Shown one piece after another: positions 50,979-58,278 of a DNA stretch of 64,000 nt. A program made the translations under genes and the position numbers. The notes beneath the pieces are model-generated. The model ran no database searches and was not told the origin of the DNA. It saw only the letters and a list, made by a program, of their open reading frames with translations. How positions within the stretch are numbered: the first letter of the stretch is position 1; every line of letters begins with the position of its first letter. The DNA is from CAZKAP01 sp964550895 (GTDB lineage: Bacteria; Bacteroidota; Bacteroidia; Flavobacteriales; Flavobacteriaceae), in the NCBI GenBank assembly GCA_964550895.1, contig CAZKAP010000009.1, forward strand, positions 7,039-71,038, given 5' to 3'.

Positions 50979-51364
50979 CGGTATATGTAAATCATAACCG
51001 GTAAAAAATATTAAAAAGAAAGTTAGTCAAAATCCCATCCATGTAGGCCGTAAATCTAAGGTTGTATGGGTTTTGTAGAGGTCGTAACCCGAATCTTGAC
51101 GTAAAACAATGTTCCTGATTAAGGCCTAGCTCTTTTAGTTCTAACTCCGATAGTTCTTTTGTCATTTGATTTGATTCATACTATTCTGGTAAAGGGAGAT
51201 GAAGTATTCCGTTAACTGAATGGAATCTATCGACATCCCTGTAGAGGTTACTGATTACGAATTAAGATACGGTGTACTCAATTATTAAGTCCTTTACATT
51301 TTAACAAAACATCAATTCTGGCCCGACTTAAGAACTAAAATGCCAAAGCACACCCATACTTGAA

Positions 51365-51372
51365 TACTTTTG
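51365..51372 (+). promoter_or_regulatory. -7 promoter element of phoD
   Basis: TACTTTTG matches TAnnTTTG exactly. Transcription would start near 51380, which excludes the TTG-started frame at 51360 and favours ATG 51396 with a leader of about 15 nt. Confidence 0.4.
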
Positions 51373-51395
51373 GAATCACAATGAATGGTTCGCTC

Positions 51396-52967
51396 ATGAA
51401 AACACGTCTATGGCCTATTTTTATACCGGGAATTCTGCTGTCGGTATGGATGAGTGGTTGCAAATCGGGACAGCCCGTTGCCACCACATACCGGCCTCTG
51501 GTTGAAAACACGACTGCACTGCGGGACGCCAGCCTGGCTCCATTTTACCACGGAGTTGCCTCGGGTGACCCCTATCCCAACAGCGTTGTGCTATGGACGC
51601 GGATCACTCCCGATATGCAGTTACCTTCTGTGGTCGTCGAATGGGAAATTGCTGAGGATAAAGAATTTACGAAAACTGTTAATCGAGACACCTTCACCAC
51701 CGGCCCCGACCGGGACTACACCGTGAAGGTCATCGCCGATGGCCTGAAACCGGGTACAGACTATTACTACCGGTTTATGGGCCTGGGAGGTACATCCATC
51801 ACAGGACATACCCGTACTGCACCCGCTAATAGCCCGTCGGTTGCACTCGGGGTGGTGAGCTGCAGTAATGTTGAGTTTGGGTACTTTAACGCTTACGGAG
51901 CGCTGGCAGAAGAGGATGTGGATGCCGTGCTTCATCTGGGCGATTATATCTACGAATACGGAGCTGGGGGATATGGTGATGAGGACTTCAATCGGAAGAA
52001 TATTCCTCCGCATGAGATCGTCAGCCTTCAGGATTACCGGGATCGCTATTCCCAGTATCGACTGGATCCCGACCTCAGAGATGCGCATGCGACACACGCC
52101 TTTATCAACATTTGGGACGACCACGAGATCACCAACAATTCCTATGTAGACGGGGCTCAGAACCATCAGCCCGACGAGGGAGACTATGAGAAGAGAAAGG
52201 CCATAGCACGTCAGGTGTACTACGAATGGATTCCTATACGGGAAGACGTAACCCACTACCGTAAATTCGATTACGGAAACCTGATGGATTTATTCATGCT
52301 GGACGAACGCCTGGAAGCGCGAACGGTACAGCCCGACAGCCTGGAAGACCCTCAACGGACCCGGCCCGATCACACCCTGCTCGGAGAGCAACAGATGAGT
52401 TGGTTGAAAAGCGGTATTTCTTCCTCAGATGCCCTATGGAAGGTTATCGGCAATCAGGTGATATTCTCCTACAGCGATTGGGGACGACCTGATTTTTCGC
52501 GAAACATGGATGCCTGGGACGGCTACCCGGCCGATCAGGAAGAACTGAACGACTACCTGAAAGCCCATAATCAGGGGGATGTTGTATTCGTTACAGGTGA
52601 TACGCATACGGCCTGGGCCTTCGAGGCGACCAATGATCCCTTCAATGACTACGATCCGCAGACCGGCCAGGGTGCTGTAGCCGTTGAATTTGGGGTAACC
52701 AGTATCAGCTCGGGTAACGCCAACGAACGTTTTCCCGACACCATGGTACGAGCGCATGAGACCGGAGTGGTGAATACCACGGCCGTAAACCCCCATCTCA
52801 GGTATGTCAACATGCGGGATCACGGATATCTAAAACTTACCCTCAACCCGGAGGAAGCCAAGGCCGAGTTTAAGATCGTCCCTACCTTAAAGGAAAGGAG
52901 CAGGGATGTGATCACCGATCGGATTTTTACGGTTAAGAGAGGGAGTAACCGGCTCGTGTTGAACTGA
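51396..52967 (+). CDS. phoD: PhoD-family alkaline phosphatase/phosphodiesterase lipoprotein
   Basis: This 523-residue protein has a lipobox ending at Cys22 (GILLSVWMSGC) rather than a twin-Arg signal. PhoD features are FYHGVASGDPYPNSVVLWTR, GVVSCSNVEFGYFNAYGALA, LHLGDYIYEYG, NIWDDHEITNNSY and VTGDTHTAWAF, which supply the Ca2+/Fe3+ ligands. PhoD enzymes release phosphate from phosphomonoesters and diesters. It is divergent from the glucan operon and appears to be a single gene. ATG 51381 is an alternative start. Confidence 0.92.
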   Translation: MKTRLWPIFIPGILLSVWMSGCKSGQPVATTYRPLVENTTALRDASLAPFYHGVASGDPYPNSVVLWTRITPDMQLPSVVVEWEIAEDKEFTKTVNRDTFTTGPDRDYTVKVIADGLKPGTDYYYRFMGLGGTSITGHTRTAPANSPSVALGVVSCSNVEFGYFNAYGALAEEDVDAVLHLGDYIYEYGAGGYGDEDFNRKNIPPHEIVSLQDYRDRYSQYRLDPDLRDAHATHAFINIWDDHEITNNSYVDGAQNHQPDEGDYEKRKAIARQVYYEWIPIREDVTHYRKFDYGNLMDLFMLDERLEARTVQPDSLEDPQRTRPDHTLLGEQQMSWLKSGISSSDALWKVIGNQVIFSYSDWGRPDFSRNMDAWDGYPADQEELNDYLKAHNQGDVVFVTGDTHTAWAFEATNDPFNDYDPQTGQGAVAVEFGVTSISSGNANERFPDTMVRAHETGVVNTTAVNPHLRYVNMRDHGYLKLTLNPEEAKAEFKIVPTLKERSRDVITDRIFTVKRGSNRLVLN

Positions 52968-53109
52968 TTCGGTGCCAACGAATTCACTTCAAAGGACGGT
53001 ACTGAGAATGGAGTTTTAGTAGATGGGATACTTTTGTTAATTCCTGCGCTATCCGATTACGAGTAGAGGACTATTCGTACCTTCAAATAAAAACCTAAAA
53101 CAAAACACC

Positions 53110-53631
53110 ATGAAATCACTCGTTTTTCTGGTCCTTGCCTTCATTAGCACATGGGTCAGTGCACAGCATTCCACTCTTGATTATCTGAAAGCCGATTTTG
53201 AACGTGGCAAGGCACTATCCCTGGCCTACATACAGGCGATGCCCGAAGATAAGTTCGACTACCACCCCACAGAAGAAACCATGACCTTTTCGGAACAGAT
53301 GATCCATACGGCCATGGGAACCTTCGGACTCGTTTCCAATGGAAGCGGTGTAGAGAATCCCTATGCCGGTAAAAACCTGGTTAACGATACTACCCTTCAC
53401 TCCAAGAAAGAAGTACTGCGACTTACTGAAGAAAGTTTTGATTTTGCTATTCAAAGCCTTGGAAAAATGGATCCCTCGACCTTCGATGAGGTCGTTGTCC
53501 GGGGGCCGTTCGAAGTGACCCGTATCGACTGGATAAACAAGGCCAAGGAACACACGAATCACCACAGGGGGCAAACCGCCGTTTACCTGCGTTTATCGGG
53601 TGTAATTCCCCCACAGTACTCCCTTTTCTAG
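53110..53631 (+). CDS. DinB-family protein with signal peptide
   Basis: This 173-residue protein has a signal peptide (VFLVLAFISTWVSAQ). The DinB four-helix bundle follows: LDYLKADFERGKALSLAYIQ, FSEQMIHTAMG with the first His, and KEHTNHHRGQTAVYLRLSGV with the later His pair. The three His residues usually bind a metal ion. Most family members are cytosolic thiol-transferase relatives; this one is predicted to be exported, so its role is unclear. A typical A-rich leader and a TACCTTCA motif precede it. Confidence 0.88.
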   Translation: MKSLVFLVLAFISTWVSAQHSTLDYLKADFERGKALSLAYIQAMPEDKFDYHPTEETMTFSEQMIHTAMGTFGLVSNGSGVENPYAGKNLVNDTTLHSKKEVLRLTEESFDFAIQSLGKMDPSTFDEVVVRGPFEVTRIDWINKAKEHTNHHRGQTAVYLRLSGVIPPQYSLF

Positions 53632-53643
53632 AGGGTTTCCATA

Positions 53644-53677
53644 AAAAAACCGGACTCCTGTTGAGCCCGGTTTTTTT
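53644..53677. terminator. Bidirectional terminator after the DinB gene
   Basis: AAAAAACCGG and CCGGTTTTTT form a 10-bp stem around a 13-nt loop. It lies 13 bp after the DinB stop and 18 bp before the end of the convergent coiled-coil gene, so it can serve both. Confidence 0.85.
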
Positions 53678-53694
53678 ATTCTGTATCCGGGATA

Positions 53695-53994
53695 TTAGCG
53701 AAAGAGTGTCTTGATTTTCGCCAGGGCCGAATTGAATGAGGTGGCTGCCGAATCGAATGTGGTCATGACCTCGTCCAATTTTTCATCTGAACTGTCGACG
53801 ACATCACTGTACATTTCCTGCAATTCAATTTTCTTGTAATTCAGGTAGTACATCATCTTCTTGTATTCCTCTTTGGCGTCTTCCGTTACGCTGTCTTTTT
53901 TGGCTTCGGCCTCGTCTATGGCCCGGAAAATTTTATCTATGCGCTCCTTGGCGCTGCTCTTAAGCTCTTCTCTATTGATCACATCAGTTTTCAT
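53695..53994 (-). CDS. Small coiled-coil protein of unknown function
   Basis: This 99-residue protein is almost wholly helical and highly charged (AKERIDKIFRAIDEAEAKKD, EEYKKMMYYLNYKKIELQEM). It has no Cys, no signal and no membrane segment. The upstream leader is very AT-rich, typical for this group. I recognise no family. It may be a cytosolic coiled-coil protein with a stress role like the neighbouring YtxH group, but this is only from proximity. Confidence 0.65.
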   Translation of the reverse strand: MKTDVINREELKSSAKERIDKIFRAIDEAEAKKDSVTEDAKEEYKKMMYYLNYKKIELQEMYSDVVDSSDEKLDEVMTTFDSAATSFNSALAKIKTLFR

Positions 53995-54214
53995 TTACTT
54001 ATTATTTATTTATTAAATTTCCATCGGATCTTTTCCGAATCGCGTCTGACCTGCAGTCTGACACTACCAGTATAGCATTCGCACAAGAGTGGATTGTCTC
54101 ATATACTGGGATTACTAACTCATATCCTAAAGGAATACCGACCAACATCGAACCGAATAGCATCTCCGGATGTATAGCGGTATAGGCATCTTTGCATAAA
54201 CAAAAACAAATTAT

Positions 54215-54544
54215 ATGAGTGACAGTTCAAATACATTTCTTGGAATCCTTTTCGGAACTACCTTGGGGGCTACCTTGGGCATACTATTTGCGCCGGACAA
54301 GGGTTCTGCCACCCGACAGCGGATAGCAGATGAAGCCAGTAAAACAAGTAATGCTATAGAAGATCAGGCTCAGCAACTCAAAGAGGCGCTGGTAGAAACT
54401 ACAGAGATAAAAAAAGAAAATCTCGACGAGCGCATTGAGTCTCTGGTTTCAGATGCGAGCTACAAAGCAGAGGATATCATTGAAAAGCTGGAAGATAAGC
54501 TCAAAACCCTGAAAGAAGAAAACAAGAAATTGCAGTCCGCCTAG
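54215..54544 (+). CDS. YtxH-domain protein
   Basis: This 109-residue protein begins with a membrane segment rich in Gly and Thr (FLGILFGTTLGATLGILFAP) followed by DKGSATRQRIADEAS and a long helical, charged C-terminus. That is the YtxH pattern (a glycine-zipper-like helix plus coiled coil), seen in stress-induced genes of Gram-positive and Bacteroidota species. It leads a three-gene unit with holin-X-like and DUF6327 genes. Confidence 0.9.
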   Translation: MSDSSNTFLGILFGTTLGATLGILFAPDKGSATRQRIADEASKTSNAIEDQAQQLKEALVETTEIKKENLDERIESLVSDASYKAEDIIEKLEDKLKTLKEENKKLQSA

Positions 54545-54547
54545 CGA

Positions 54548-54895
54548 ATGAATAAGGAAAAAACCATATCGGGAAACGATACACCAACTCAGGCCGGACT
54601 GACCTATCTGGAGGCAAGTCGGAAATACATTCAACTCAAGCTGTTCCACCAGATTGCAACACTTTCTACTGCCATGGTCGAACTCATGCTTTTCGGAGGC
54701 CTCCTACTATTCGTGCTGCTCTTTTTGGGTTTGGCCCTGGCCGCAGCGATGAGCGCGATATGGGACAATAATCTGCTCGGATATGTATCCGTTGCACTTC
54801 TCTTCTGTCTTCTCGGCCTTATTGCCCTGTTCCTAAGAATGAAATTGCAACGTGCGGTGCTTCGAAAATTATCCAAAACATTTTTTCAATCGTGA
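54548..54895 (+). CDS. Holin-X / DUF1469-like membrane protein
   Basis: This 115-residue protein has two adjacent membrane helices (VELMLFGGLLLFVLLFLGLA and YVSVALLFCLLGLIALFL) flanked by basic helices (TYLEASRKYIQLKLF; RMKLQRAVLRKLSKTFF). This fits the putative holin-X (Actinobacterial holin superfamily III / DUF1469) group, which is chromosomal and not tied to phages here. It starts 3 bp after the YtxH stop and overlaps the next start by 4 bp. Confidence 0.82.
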   Translation: MNKEKTISGNDTPTQAGLTYLEASRKYIQLKLFHQIATLSTAMVELMLFGGLLLFVLLFLGLALAAAMSAIWDNNLLGYVSVALLFCLLGLIALFLRMKLQRAVLRKLSKTFFQS

Positions 54896-55089
54896 AAAAT
54901 TACGAAACCATCAGGGAAATTGAGCAGGATCTTCGGATTTACGAACTGGAGTACAAGATTGCTGCTCAGGAAGTAAAAAGCATGGGGTTTAAGGCCGGTC
55001 AGGGTATACTGAAGGTTTCCACTCTGAAAACGATACTAAATTGGGCGATCAAGTACGGATGGTTATGGGTTGCCCGAAAGAACAAATAA
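54892..55089 (+). CDS. DUF6327-like small protein, GTG start
   Basis: This 65-residue protein has an amphipathic helix (YETIREIEQDLRIYELEYKI) and a C-terminal hydrophobic part (LNWAIKYGWLWVARK). It starts at GTG 54892, overlapping the previous stop (GTGA), so translation is coupled. It completes the YtxH/holin-X trio that is common in flavobacteria. Function is unknown, probably envelope stress. Confidence 0.75.
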   Translation: MKNYETIREIEQDLRIYELEYKIAAQEVKSMGFKAGQGILKVSTLKTILNWAIKYGWLWVARKNK

Positions 55090-55108
55090 ATACCTTCCCC
55101 AACTAACG

Positions 55109-55134
55109 AAAATCCCCGTAATGGGGATTTTTTT
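55109..55134. terminator. Bidirectional terminator of the YtxH trio and the AraC gene
   Basis: AAAATCCCC and GGGGATTTT pair around GTAAT and run into TTTTTTT on the plus strand; the opposite strand also has an A/T-rich flank. It overlaps the stop region of the araC-type gene. Confidence 0.85.
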
Positions 55135-56173
55135 ATGCCTCTACCCTGATGGTTCCGGAAACCTGTTCCTTAAACTTGCTGGGACTTATCCCATACCTTG
55201 AGCGGAATATTTTGGAGAAATAGCTGCGGCTGCTAAACCCGACGCTGTACACCACCTGTGATACATTCATGTCGGTCTCTCTCAGGTAGTCCCTGGCGGC
55301 CTCCAATCTCACGTGTCGAATATACTCCGTTACCGTCCGCGTATACAGGAGTTTGAATCCTTCCTGTATCTTGGCCTGTGAAAGTCCAGACTCCCCGGCC
55401 AGCTCGTCCAGTCGGTAATTCCGGCCCGGATTCTTTACTATGCGCTTCGAAAGATCCCTTATGATTTTGAGTTCCCGTTTCAGCAGCCGGGTGTTAAGTT
55501 TCCGCTGTCCGCGCTGCCATTCGTGGTCCTGTATCTGTTTGGAAAGAATCTGGTAAACCAGGCCCTCGATCTGCATGATTCGGATCATCCCCCTGGTACG
55601 GACCTTGCGTAACGCACCGATTTGATCAGCCAGTTTCAAATCGAAGCTGCCGTAGAACGAAAAATTATTCTCGTGGTCCAGATCGTGAAAAACCTCATAC
55701 AGGCGGTTGTTAAGCTGTTCGACCCCATTGAGCCGCTTCTTTAGGAATTCACGACGTGTCAGCTGTATGAAGTTAATCGCTAAAAGCACCCCGGCAGGGA
55801 AATACAGGAGATGCTTTCCTCCCTTCTTACTGGTCAGTATAACCGACTGAAACTGTTCCAGCTTCCGAACCGAATCCTCTGGCTGAAAATCAAATCGGTG
55901 CCGGCAATAGCCTTTAAGGCAGTACACGAAGAATAAAGGATTGTAATAACTGGAATCGAGTTCCAGTACGGTCTCCTGATCAAAAGTAAGATTGTATTCC
56001 ACCAGGTTCACACCCCAATCGAAGGGAATAAACCAAATATCCCCTTGGGCAATTGCTCCACCTAGTTTCAGGTGATGTTCGCCCCAGCGCTCCCGTAAAC
56101 GCCCTCCCAATGCATCCTGCAGCTGCTGGATCATACCTGCTGTGGATTCCGCATCGATTTGGATTCTGGTCAT
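55133..56173 (-). CDS. AraC family transcriptional regulator
   Basis: This 346-residue protein has a C-terminal AraC/XylS double helix-turn-helix: LDELAGESGLSQAKIQEGFK and NVSQVVYSVGFSSRSYFSKI, ending FRSRYGISPSKFKEQ. The N-terminal 220 residues are a sensor region with a short Cys pair (VYCLKGYCRH) and strands as in cupin-like sensors. The target is unknown; it does not sit next to an obvious metabolic operon. Confidence 0.92.
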   Translation of the reverse strand: MTRIQIDAESTAGMIQQLQDALGGRLRERWGEHHLKLGGAIAQGDIWFIPFDWGVNLVEYNLTFDQETVLELDSSYYNPLFFVYCLKGYCRHRFDFQPEDSVRKLEQFQSVILTSKKGGKHLLYFPAGVLLAINFIQLTRREFLKKRLNGVEQLNNRLYEVFHDLDHENNFSFYGSFDLKLADQIGALRKVRTRGMIRIMQIEGLVYQILSKQIQDHEWQRGQRKLNTRLLKRELKIIRDLSKRIVKNPGRNYRLDELAGESGLSQAKIQEGFKLLYTRTVTEYIRHVRLEAARDYLRETDMNVSQVVYSVGFSSRSYFSKIFRSRYGISPSKFKEQVSGTIRVEA

Positions 56174-56277
56174 ATCCGGTTGTACTTGGGGAGTAATTCG
56201 TGTATTCCCCGAGACTCGAAATTAACCTATTGTTCGGGTTTATGCAGTGATCGCACCCAAATAGGCAAAAACCGTAC

Positions 56278-56312
56278 AAAAAAAGGACCTCCCGAAAGGG
56301 ATGCCCTTTTGC
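56278..56312 (-). terminator. Probable terminator of the downstream unknown secreted protein gene
   Basis: The minus strand carries an imperfect hairpin with CCC/GGG core around GAAA/TTTC and ends in seven T. It lies about 20 bp after the stop at 56332. Confidence 0.55.
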
Positions 56313-56331
56313 CCGTCACCGGTGTGTTATG

Positions 56332-56838
56332 TTATTGCATGTAGTCGAATACATCGACCTGAAAAACATCATCATCAGAAGAATCTGTATAATAGAGTCC
56401 TGTCCTATCCACATAATTCAGGCTGTTGTCATCCACGTGAACGGCGAACCCGTCGCTGGTGGGTATCAATTCAAATCTGTCGCTGACCTGCTTTTTGTAG
56501 CGGATTACGATATACCGGTCGTAGGACGGATCTTTCATATTGCGAACGATCATCATCTTAGACACCATTGCAGGAGTGTCCAGCCGATCCTGGTTAACCT
56601 TTTCCTTATCCTCTTTATCAAAACGGGAAACATAGTTGCGGTTTTCCAATACCGTTACTCTGTAAGGTATTAAGGTATTATTCCGCTTGATGGTAAACTG
56701 CCTGATGGTAACTGCGGTCATTTCGCCTGTGTTTCCCTCGATTTCATCGATGTCCATCTGGGCGCTGGCAGTGAGAGAAATCAAAGATACCAGGGCAAAT
56801 AGTATTATTTTATAAAATTTAATGTACATGAATTTCAT
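56332..56838 (-). CDS. Secreted protein of unknown function
   Basis: This 168-residue protein has a signal peptide (IILFALVSLISLTASAQ). The mature part is beta-rich with many acidic and basic residues (MTAVTIRQFTIKRNNTLIPY, YDRYIVIRYKKQVSDRFELI) and ends FQVDVFDYMQ. I recognise no family. The local base composition is lower in GC than the neighbours, which also holds up to about 57.6 kb. Confidence 0.7.
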   Translation of the reverse strand: MKFMYIKFYKIILFALVSLISLTASAQMDIDEIEGNTGEMTAVTIRQFTIKRNNTLIPYRVTVLENRNYVSRFDKEDKEKVNQDRLDTPAMVSKMMIVRNMKDPSYDRYIVIRYKKQVSDRFELIPTSDGFAVHVDDNSLNYVDRTGLYYTDSSDDDVFQVDVFDYMQ

Positions 56839-57035
56839 GGTAGTGTTTTAAATGAATATTTCTTTAGATTTAATACTGCACTGATAGGCTTGATCAGCGA
56901 ATGAGGTGAATCAGATCATTTCTTGTTTTTTAGTTCACCATCAATATAATGTTCTAAATCCGTTTCATTAGCTCTTTTGCCATAGTTCTTGATTCAATAG
57001 TCACTGCGAATGCTGCATGGCGCCTGAGCCGGACA

Positions 57036-57449
57036 TCAATCGCGTCGTATTCGATCGATCCCTCTGCTTTCGCCCTCCATCAACTGGGTGAATCTGAGAA
57101 TGCTGTCGATAAAATGATAATCGTTTCCCTTCAGCAGTATGGGAAGGTGAAGGGTGAGCGGCTCGTTTTGAAGTACGTGAATCCAGTCTCTGTCGCTGAG
57201 GCCGGGATCGGTTAGTCCGTATTTTTCACGAAAGACCGGATGCGAAGAATCGATCAGCCTGTCCAGACTTACGTCGAGTCCCCTGGCAATTTCCACCCAC
57301 TGTGTTCCGGTCACTTCTTCTTTAGATAGATCTACAAGCCTTAAAAAGGCTTTAAGTGATTGGGCATAGGGCTCAATTAAGTAGCCCAGATGCCCCCGGG
57401 GATGATAGAACAAGGTGATTTGGTTATAATTGGCAGCTATACTTCCCAT
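57036..57449 (-). CDS. ArsC/Spx-like thioredoxin-fold protein lacking the active-site Cys
   Basis: This 137-residue protein resembles ArsC-type proteins (ITLFYHPRGHLGYLIEPYAQ, KEEVTGTQWVEIARGLD, WIHVLQNEPLTLHLPILLKG). Where arsenate reductases have Cys-x5-Lys/Arg or CxxC after the first strand, this protein has Tyr-His-Pro-Arg-Gly-His. There is no Cys at all, so it cannot work as a classical reductase. It may be a regulator or binding protein. Homologues of this kind are common in flavobacteria. Confidence 0.72.
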   Translation of the reverse strand: MGSIAANYNQITLFYHPRGHLGYLIEPYAQSLKAFLRLVDLSKEEVTGTQWVEIARGLDVSLDRLIDSSHPVFREKYGLTDPGLSDRDWIHVLQNEPLTLHLPILLKGNDYHFIDSILRFTQLMEGESRGIDRIRRD

Positions 57450-57686
57450 ATCCTTTTTATTGCAGAATACACCAATAGAATGACGAATATGAACGGAAAT
57501 CGTAATAATGAGAACGCTATCCCATGTTTAGGCCCAAAAGCCTTCCAATTTTTTTACTTTATGAATGGAATAGTTTTTGGTCTAAAATAAAAAATTAGAC
57601 TCCCGGCAGTAGTCCGTAGGGTCGATTCCATCAATCAAATACGAAAATCAAAAGCGGAGCTTATCCGCTGCAAACTGTGTCACCTT

Positions 57687-58268
57687 TTGAAAAGAGCAAA
57701 AATCTATCATCACATACCCGAGGAAATTGAAGTCGAAGCTCGAGAAGCCCTTGAGGGATTTCCCGAACTCAGCGAGGTTCCAATAGCGTTCAAAATTCGT
57801 CCGGTCCTCAATGGCAGTATCATGATGGCCCAACCGAATTTTATTGATTTCCTCAAACCCTGGCGACGTCAAGGCTATGTTATTCTCATAAGCCGAAGCT
57901 TCAGGGTCGGAAAAAAGCATTTTACGACCACCAAACTTCCCTCTAAGATTAAGATTGGATGGTTCGCCCATGAACTCGGCCACATCATGGACTATCGGAA
58001 AATGAATACTTTCGGGCTTCTGAAGTTCGGGTTCCTTTACCTGACTTCAAGGCGCTTTTTCAAAGCGGCAGAACTCCGTGCCGATACTTTTGCTACCCTG
58101 GCAGGATTCGGAGAGCATCTGATTCAGACCAAAAAATTTGTTACCGAACACAGCGAACTTCCGGAAGCCTACAAGGAAAAGATACGCAAATACTATCCTT
58201 CACCGGACCAAATCCTAGAAATCGATCGCAATATGCGTCTGGTCGCTGAGGTGGACGATCCGGCCTGA
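57687..58268 (+). CDS. HELGH-motif metalloprotease-like protein, TTG start
   Basis: This 193-residue protein has HELGH (residues about 94-98) in KIKIGWFAHELGHIMDYRKM and a possible third ligand Glu in KAAELRADTFA. That is the arrangement of short gluzincin peptidases. No signal peptide is present, so it is cytosolic. There is no ATG before TTG 57687; the frame is open upstream but shows no coding character. It converges with the GH3 gene, 10 bp apart. Confidence 0.75.
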   Translation: MKRAKIYHHIPEEIEVEAREALEGFPELSEVPIAFKIRPVLNGSIMMAQPNFIDFLKPWRRQGYVILISRSFRVGKKHFTTTKLPSKIKIGWFAHELGHIMDYRKMNTFGLLKFGFLYLTSRRFFKAAELRADTFATLAGFGEHLIQTKKFVTEHSELPEAYKEKIRKYYPSPDQILEIDRNMRLVAEVDDPA

Positions 58269-58278
58269 ACCATGAATC

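Larger units (their letters stand above)
50802..51395. other. Divergent regulatory region between glucan operon and phoD
   Basis: These 594 bp are AT-rich and have no credible gene. They hold the candidate promoter of the glucan operon (50928-50935), a 25-bp inverted repeat (50954-50978), a palindrome ATACCGGTAT at 50975-50984 with a second ACCGGT nearby, and the candidate phoD promoter (51365-51372). Confidence 0.6.

Noticed and set aside
54548..54895. Holin-like gene as a sign of a prophage
   Set aside because: It sits in the common flavobacterial YtxH/DUF6327 trio with no lysin, integrase or structural phage genes nearby.
56916..56995. Short minus-strand stretch reading like protein (ends YIDGELKNKK)
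   Set aside because: It has no start codon and a stop just upstream, about 25 codons in total. It may be a relic but cannot be supported.
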